Shown in pieces: positions 59,701 through 64,000 of a DNA stretch of 64,000 nt; within the stretch, counting starts at the first letter, position 1, and each line of letters starts with the position of its first letter. The DNA is from Cristatella mucedo. Its lineage: Eukaryota > Bryozoa > Phylactolaemata > Cristatellidae. A program made the position numbers and the translations under genes. The DNA is taken from positions 6,716,501-6,780,500 of the forward strand of contig WPIO01000009.1 of assembly GCA_009760855.2 (NCBI GenBank), written 5' to 3'. The notes below the pieces were generated by a model that was not told the origin of the DNA, ran no database searches, and worked only from the letters and a program-made list of their open reading frames with translations.

Positions 59701-62476
59701 GTTTAGGTTTGCACACAGAGCAGACACTGGAGCAAAAAACACGAATTCACTGGGTCGAAGGAAGAGATGCCGCTTTAACTGAGACATTAAAGGTGCAAGG
59801 TCTCTGCAGGTTGTAGCCGGAAGCAAGTTCTCAACTGTCGATGCAAACGAGCTCAAGGTTTGAGCACCAAATGATTTCAATTTAGCTCGAGAGACTTGGA
59901 GATGACCAGATGCTGACGCGCACGTGGTGCAATAGCACACTGGAGGAGCAAGGAGGTCTGATAATAGGAAGGTTGGTCCCAGCTAGTGAAGTTACCTGAA
60001 AGCCAGACTGAGGATCTCGAAATCGATTCGATACTTGATATGGAGCCATTGAAGCTCTAACAGAAGTTAGATCACGTGGCAGATTTGCAGTTGACTACAG
60101 ACCAGACGAGATGCTGAGCTTTGTGCCAGCTGCATTGCAGTAAGCTAGATGCAGTGTCACATGAGCTAGTTTGGCTGTCGTACTCTTATCTAAGCAGGCC
60201 CCGATTTTAGCGATATTATTTAGCTGAAAGTTGGCCAATTTGTCAATGAAGGTAGTATGCTCATCTAATGACTAGTCGTTTTGGAATGGAATGCCTAGAT
60301 TATGGCTGGTGTCACTAAAATGATGCTAACTGAACCGATCTTGAGGGTTCGTTCTTCCAATTTTCGGATTGCACTAGGTATGTACATAACTATTAGGTCT
60401 GTCTTATCATTGTCAATCGTTGGAAAGTTGGTAGCCTTCAAAACCCAAATGTTGATGTAATGTAATGTATATCTGTCTGTAGCTCGACAAAGTCATAAAG
60501 ACCATGTGGGTGTTGCGCAGGAGAGTTTTAAGCGGCTTTCGGTACGCATTCGGTAGCCAACAGCCTTTGTCTCACGCAACAAAGAGAAAGTGGGAAGCAT
60601 AGCAAGAGTCAGGAGAGCAGTTGAGGTAGTGAGTAGCGTGGAAGTAGCAGCTCAGAACCGCTGAAAAGGATGAGCCATAGTCGGCAGTAGCAGAGTAGTT
60701 GTCATTGCATATAGGTAGTAAGGGAATTAAATGAGTCGGATGAGAAGCTAGGTATAGAAAGGTTGTGAACTAGATAGAGCTGGGTGTCATCGACATAGAA
60801 ATGAAAGCCAGGATTGTGTTAGGTGATGACATCTGCCAGAGGGAGAGTATAGATAAATAAATAGAGAAAAGAGTGGGTCCAAGACCGAACGAACCCTGAG
60901 ATACTCCATACTTCCAGAGCTCTCTATATTCCCTTCAGCCGTCTACATGTATTTTCTTATCTCTGATCATCGAGGTGGGACATAACCCAGTTCAGCATGC
61001 ATACCTGGGCGCATGGAGAGGCGCTCAACGTTTTTAGTGTCAAATGCTGCTGATGAACGGGCTTGTAGTAGTCACGTGATTGGTTTTTGCCAATGCAAGT
61101 GTTATTACTTACTCTCATTATGCCTGCCGTCAGAAGGAACGTGCTTAACAATGACTAGAAGATGAAGATACTTGTGGTTACAAAGGATTGAACACCACTA
61201 CCTTTGTTCCGAGATTTCAATCATGCCACTTGATCGGCGCCCTTTTGACCGTGAGCTTTTTAATAGGATTGAAAGTTGAAAACCGTAACCACACTTTGAC
61301 ATATTGGTTTTCAAGCATCTACACACATTTTGTAGATATGTTGGGTGTACCTATCGCTAAAGTAAAACCTTACAATTTTTTTGAGCTGTTGTCCATGTTC
61401 TGTTGAAGTGACATTGCGTTAGGAATTTATGATAATCAGTAGGCAGAAATGTATGCTGTGTTGAAATTGTACCGAATGATTGTCTGATTTTGCTGTAGCA
61501 GTTATGCTTGGCATATACTTCGTCCCATTTGTGTGTGTGTGTGTTTGCATTTTTGTGTGCGCTGCACTTCAAAATGCATGTGCATGCCATTGTACAGAGA
61601 ACATCAGTTGGCCATGGAAGTGGCTCCACCATATATAGGCACTCGGTTCTAGAAGGCATGTGGCCTGCCAAATGAGATCAAGATTCACGTAAGCGAGTAA
61701 TTCAATCAGCCGAGTAAGACTGGAGTGGACGAAGGTCAGGTGACGAGCAGGTGGCACTGGCACGTGGATGTAAGCTCTGCCCGAAGCTCTGCCGCTGGCT
61801 AGCCAGGCGATCTGTGAAGTAAAGATGGTCGCCTGCCCTAGTGATGGCATCTGATCACGTGACTCGACAGCCGTACGCTCCCATGCTGGCCGTTCTAAGT
61901 ATGCTATCGAATAATGAAGCAAGACTAGTGACTAAGGCAGAATAAGTTTAGTTAAGCATAGGAACAGTGTATGGTAGGTTTTGCTGCACAAGTTAGATTG
62001 TGTTTTGCAGCTTTGTTGACACAAGGAGTAGTTTGAAAAAAGTTATGCTCACACGTGTACAAGGATACTTGCATTAAACCCGGTTAAAGTCTTGGGTCGG
62101 GCAATTTTTTTAGGCATAAATAGAGGTCTTGAATTCTAAGTGTGCGCATATTTGGGAGGTTCGGCTGTATGTAATAATATCCCGGTCGTTAACTTGTTGT
62201 CAGTGTTAGACCACTTAGTGACTCATCCGGCTGCATGTGAATCATCCGGCCCTTAATGCTAGCCGTATTTGTGCCCCTTTTAGTTGAAGCTCCCCCAGAT
62301 ACAACAAATAATGATGGAATTCGAGAAGCAGTCTGAAATAATGGACATGAAAGAAGAGATGATAAATGATGCCATTGACGATGCACTTGGCGATGAGGGC
62401 GATGAGGAGGAATCAGACGCCATCGTTGCTCAGGTCCTCGACGAGCTTGGTCTGCAGATGGGCGAGGAGCTGTCAG
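53713..62476 (+). CDS. CHMP2A: Charged multivesicular body protein 2A / VPS2 (last exon outside window)
   Basis: Three exons: 53713-53880, 54329-54508 and 62284-62476; phases 0, 0, then 1, giving 180 residues. Exon 1 starts MEALFGRRKTPEEMLRQNQR, with the basic N-terminal helix, and ends IADIKKMAKQGQM. Exon 2 has DAVKIMAKDLVRTRRYVKKF, IQAVSLKIQTLRSNNAMA and MKGVTKAMQTMNRQ. Exon 3 has LKLPQIQQIMMEFEKQSEIM, MKEEMINDAIDDALGD, an acidic run and DAIVAQVLDELGLQMGEELS. CHMP2A is an ESCRT-III subunit that co-assembles with CHMP3 on CHMP4 filaments and recruits VPS4 through its C-terminal MIM helix during vesicle budding, cytokinesis and membrane repair. That helix (~40 residues) is not in 62477-64000, so the last exon lies beyond the window. 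Intron 2 is 7.8 kb of nested retroelements. Confidence 0.95.
53926..54055 (-). repeat. L-A LINE 3' tail in CHMP2A intron 1
   Basis: ATA repeats, 'gcacttgataaagcgccctcagagaactcaatctctttctaggcgctttacatttgctgcaaag', then '..aatagtaagtaaaatcatgcttgaaaaacaaag'. It is the terminal ~120 bp of the LINE in antisense, inserted ~45 bp after the exon 1 donor. Confidence 0.85.
54690..54955 (+). repeat. L-B LINE 3' end
   Basis: A plus frame from 54678 reads AADYGSSFSAVLRCYFHATD, LNCPPDSAMLPTFPLLRETK and SRLGCECAIQNS, the L-B ORF2 end. The tail 'gagtgcgctatacaaaactcctgcataacacccacatggtctttatgactttgtggagttacagatggagatac' follows, ending in ATACATACAT. It joins an L-A tail on its left. Confidence 0.8.
54960..57450 (-). 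mobile_element. L-A LINE, 2.5 kb copy (endonuclease to 3' UTR)
   Basis: The minus strand, from 57450 downward, gives: endonuclease segment with TGGGVAIITGKPFNFQAI, NKLLIVVFYRSTGTKSSF and NRSLLIMGDLNIHFDNLSDA (57447-56820); a linker with LLNRSQVSSLSSDDLADRL and FFVNKINKIRESIPSVAATP (56563-56309); reverse transcriptase with MHVCMAANFLKLNDDKTNLL-like sequence and SKPSVIHKLERLMLKIGSAS (55895-55635); the ORF2 end (55491-55118) and 3' UTR. It parallels 36.4-39.9 kb and is broken by frameshifts. Antisense to CHMP2A. Confidence 0.85.
57470..57615 (-). repeat. SINE-B copy
   Basis: 'atttgtatagtgccccaagagaacttaatctctattcagggacttcac' then 'ggggctagagccaacgtcc' (box B complement, mutated) and 'ggtcagggcaagccccttaactgctggaccaaaccagc'. 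It lies directly after the 5' end of the preceding LINE copy. Confidence 0.8.
58255..58545 (-). pseudogene. Tc1-like transposase N-terminal (helix-turn-helix) remnant
   Basis: The minus strand reads, with in-frame stops, MQPVSQVSEGKRDILVSLQG, then IARRLKISEGTVWNIIRKHL followed by DHGSTEALP, the paired-like DNA-binding head of Tc1 transposases, with a further 'MALKDMFATAKMHRQSLC' piece. No DDE part is recognised next to it. It may belong to the same family as the C-terminal remnant at 2430-2690, but they do not overlap and cannot be compared. Confidence 0.55.
59420..61070 (-). mobile_element. Diverged LINE copy with nested L-B tail
   Basis: A minus frame at 59940-59650 gives SRAKLKSFGAQTLSSFASTV and MSQLKRHLFLRPSE, the LINE ORF2 end in a more diverged form. 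Further left is an ORF2-like match around 60180-60420 (plus strand 'aagcaggccccgattttagcgatattatttagctgaaagt'). The upstream part resumes after the insertion at 60720-60960. The L-B fragment 60455-60720 (minus) interrupts it. The tail near 59430-59490 has ATCACCATCATCAT and 'gtatagcactctaggataacttaacctc'. Confidence 0.7.
60455..60720 (-). repeat. L-B LINE 3' end nested in another LINE
   Basis: 'gatgtaatgtaatgtatatctgtctgtagctcgacaaagtcataaagaccatgtgggtgttgcgcaggagagtttt' is the antisense L-B tail, followed by the ORF2 end, as at 40020-40445. A ~20-bp segment ('gtatagcgcactcacagcct') is missing compared with the 40020 copy. Confidence 0.75.
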
Positions 62477-62984
62477 GTAAGAGCGGCATGGTCAGCGGTG
62501 TGCCAACCCATTGTCTGATGGCTCCCGCGGGCGGCGTGACGTGTTGCTTTGCTGCTTGTGGTAAGTGAAACATTCGTGGGGTTTGAAGTCTGTACACCGA
62601 TTTTGAGCTCTAGTCTTCTGGCCAAGAGACTCGGCTGTTCATGCAACACACTGCATAGACATAAACGGCTGCAGTTTTCAAAAGCTACCTGAAAAGCGCC
62701 GCGGTACCACTTGTACTCTTTATTTGTTTCTGATTGTGGCTGCACTTAGGGATGGTCACAACATGCTGCTCCTTGCTATGTTATGAGCAAAACTGTTGTC
62801 TTTCTTGCTTAGTTAGTCTCTTTGGATATTTATATTTTGAATGTGTAATCTAATCATTAATCCTCAAGATTTTATTTTCTTGGAGCGTTCAGTGCCATCC
62901 AGCTCTTTTAAACACTCCAGTGTGTACACACTACCATGCTCCAGCTTAATAGGACTCTGGTCCTGGCATTGCCCACGGGATTAT

Positions 62985-63128
62985 CGCCAAGCTGGTTTGG
63001 TCCAGCCGGTGAAGGTGGTCGCCCCGACCAATGTGTGGCTGAGGTCGTGGGCTCGAGCCACGTGGCACATGTGAAGCGCCTCAATAGTGATTAAGTTCTC
63101 TTGGGGCACTATATAAATGAATTAAATT
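62985..63128 (+). repeat. SINE-B copy
   Basis: Box A side 'gctggtttggtccagccggtgaaggtggtcgccccgaccaa', box B GTGGGCTCGAGCC (63049-63061), then 'gtgaagcgcctcaatagtgattaagttctcttggggcactatataaatg' and an AAATTA end. Located after CHMP2A exon 3. Confidence 0.85.
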
Positions 63129-63233
63129 ATGTGTTACTCAAAGTAGGGCATGTTTCAGTTCACAATTCAAGCTTGATGCAGCCAACCAGTCAGCAGTAAT
63201 TATGTGAACCGATTATAGTAACCCCTATGGGTG

Positions 63234-63420
63234 AGCTGTGATGGCACACTAGGTAAGGCGGTTGCTTTCACGACCTCGGTCCCAAGGTCGTGGGTTCGAT
63301 TCCTGCGGTGGGCGATCCTTTATCGCCACTGCAAGCGGTGGTGATAGCCGTAAAGGCTCTTCTGTCGCTATACAAAAAAGAGGCTGTTTAATCAGCTAGG
63401 ATTTATTTATTTATTTATAG
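63234..63420 (+). repeat. SINE-A copy, best preserved
   Basis: 'gagctgtgatggcacactaggtaaggcggttgc' (box A), GTGGGTTCGATTCC (box B, 63291-63304), 'gggcgatcctttatcgccactgcaagcggtggtgatagccgtaaaggctcttctgtcgctatac', 'aaaagaggctgtttaatcagctagg' and an (ATTT)n tail to 63420. It serves as the reference copy for the family in this window. Confidence 0.92.
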
Positions 63421-63671
63421 AGTATCCAGCACTGCATCTTGCGACCTCTCGTAGGTACTAAAGCATCAATTGACATAGAGAAATATCCAAGCTGGCAGCC
63501 AGTGGTGACAAGTTAGTTGGTATTGCTGCAACGTCAGGCGTGGCCGTGGGACCTTGAGCTGTCAAGTGGCAGCCCACTTCAGTCGCACGTTGATTCAAGA
63601 TTTTAAGAAAGTCTAGTACTGAAGTTCATAGCACGTTCCGAGGCATGGTGCATGTGCAAAGGTTCCGGTGC

Positions 63672-63812
63672 TATGCTGGGTTGGTCCAGCGGTTAAGGTG
63701 CTCGCCCCGACCAAGGTCTGGCTGAGGTCGTGGGCTCGAGCCCTGAGGCATATGTGAAGCGCCTGAATAGAGATTTAGTTCTCTTGGGGCGCTATACAAA
63801 TGAGCTATATGT
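63672..63812 (+). repeat. SINE-B copy, best preserved
   Basis: 'gctgggttggtccagcggttaaggtgctcgccccgaccaaggtctggctgag' (head with box A), GTGGGCTCGAGCC (63730-63742) as box B, then 'tgtgaagcgcctgaatagagatttagttctcttggggcgctatacaaatg'. An AT/GT microsatellite follows. Confidence 0.92.
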
Positions 63813-63848
63813 GTGTATATATATATATATATAACTCATTTGTATAGC

Positions 63849-63886
<38 letters not shown>

Positions 63887-63930
63887 CTCATGTGTGTGTG
63901 TGTGTATATATATATTTGTATATATATATG
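63810..63930. repeat. AT/GT microsatellite with inverted SINE tail
   Basis: TA and GT runs surround a 15-nt antisense copy of the SINE-B tail end at 63835-63849. The final 63.93-64.0 kb contains nothing recognised. Confidence 0.9.
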
Positions 63931-64000
63931 CTGGATCTGTTAATCAGGAGAACAGGGCAGCATACTCAGTGGGTCAAACATTTCGTGCTCTTCTGCTTGA

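Larger units (their letters stand above)
54509..62283 (+). other. CHMP2A intron 2, retroelement sink
   Basis: 7.8 kb intron containing, in order, an L-A tail (54590-54690, minus), an L-B tail (54690-54955, plus), a long L-A copy (54960-57450, minus), a SINE-B (57470-57615, minus), a Tc1 remnant (58255-58545, minus), a further LINE (59420-61070, minus) and an L-B tail inside it (60455-60720, minus). The stretch 61.1-62.28 kb contains nothing recognised. Confidence 0.7.

Noticed and set aside
63234-63310. tRNA gene suggested by box A/box B motifs (also at 17.7, 30.0, 52.3, 63.0 and 63.7 kb)
   Set aside because: No complete cloverleaf with acceptor stem; each is followed by the same non-tRNA body and tail, so they are SINEs.

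Overview
This is eukaryotic, almost certainly animal, nuclear DNA. Genes are split into many short exons with GT-AG introns. Most of the remaining sequence is long simple repeats, tRNA-derived SINEs and decayed LINE (non-LTR retrotransposon) copies. There is no operon structure, CRISPR array, prophage or real tRNA/rRNA gene. I cannot name the species. The mix of conserved animal genes, L2/CR1-like LINEs and two SINE families points to an invertebrate metazoan, held with modest confidence.

Five protein-coding genes can be assembled by hand, with splice phases that agree at every junction joined. (1) ACTR6 (ARP6), plus strand, 835-4513: only the last four exons; the 5' part lies left of the window. 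(2) DEPDC7-like, minus strand, 13833-4772: six exons, 776 codons plus stop, lacking only its first exon(s). It is tail-to-tail with ACTR6, with 258 bp between stop codons. (3) TCP11L1-like, plus strand, 20150-35844: eight exons, 547 aa, apparently complete, head-to-head with DEPDC7. (4) CSDE1/UNR, minus strand, 51961-41517: thirteen exons, 823 aa, apparently complete, ending in a SUZ-C motif. (5) CHMP2A (VPS2), plus strand, 53713-62476: three exons and about 180 aa; the last exon lies right of the window. It is divergent from CSDE1.

Between and inside these genes are: two LINE families (here L-A, with a 3' tail ending in ATT repeats, and L-B, with a tail ending in ATTAC-like repeats), repeatedly nested; two SINE families (here SINE-A and SINE-B) with RNA polymerase III box B motifs; two remnants of Tc1-like transposase; and very long GA/CT, CA, TATG and AT tracts. 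SINE-B shares its 3' end with the L-A tail, suggesting that L-A-type machinery mobilises it.

The genes are housekeeping or broadly conserved: H2A.Z chromatin remodelling, a DEP-domain protein, a TCP11-domain protein, an mRNA-binding translational regulator and an ESCRT-III subunit. They do not form one pathway. I found no new defence, toxin or metabolic system. The most interesting signals are the DEPDC7-TCP11L1 neighbourhood, which I recall is also adjacent in human; the degenerate last cold-shock domain of CSDE1; pyrimidine tracts next to splice sites; and the SINE/LINE tail relationship.
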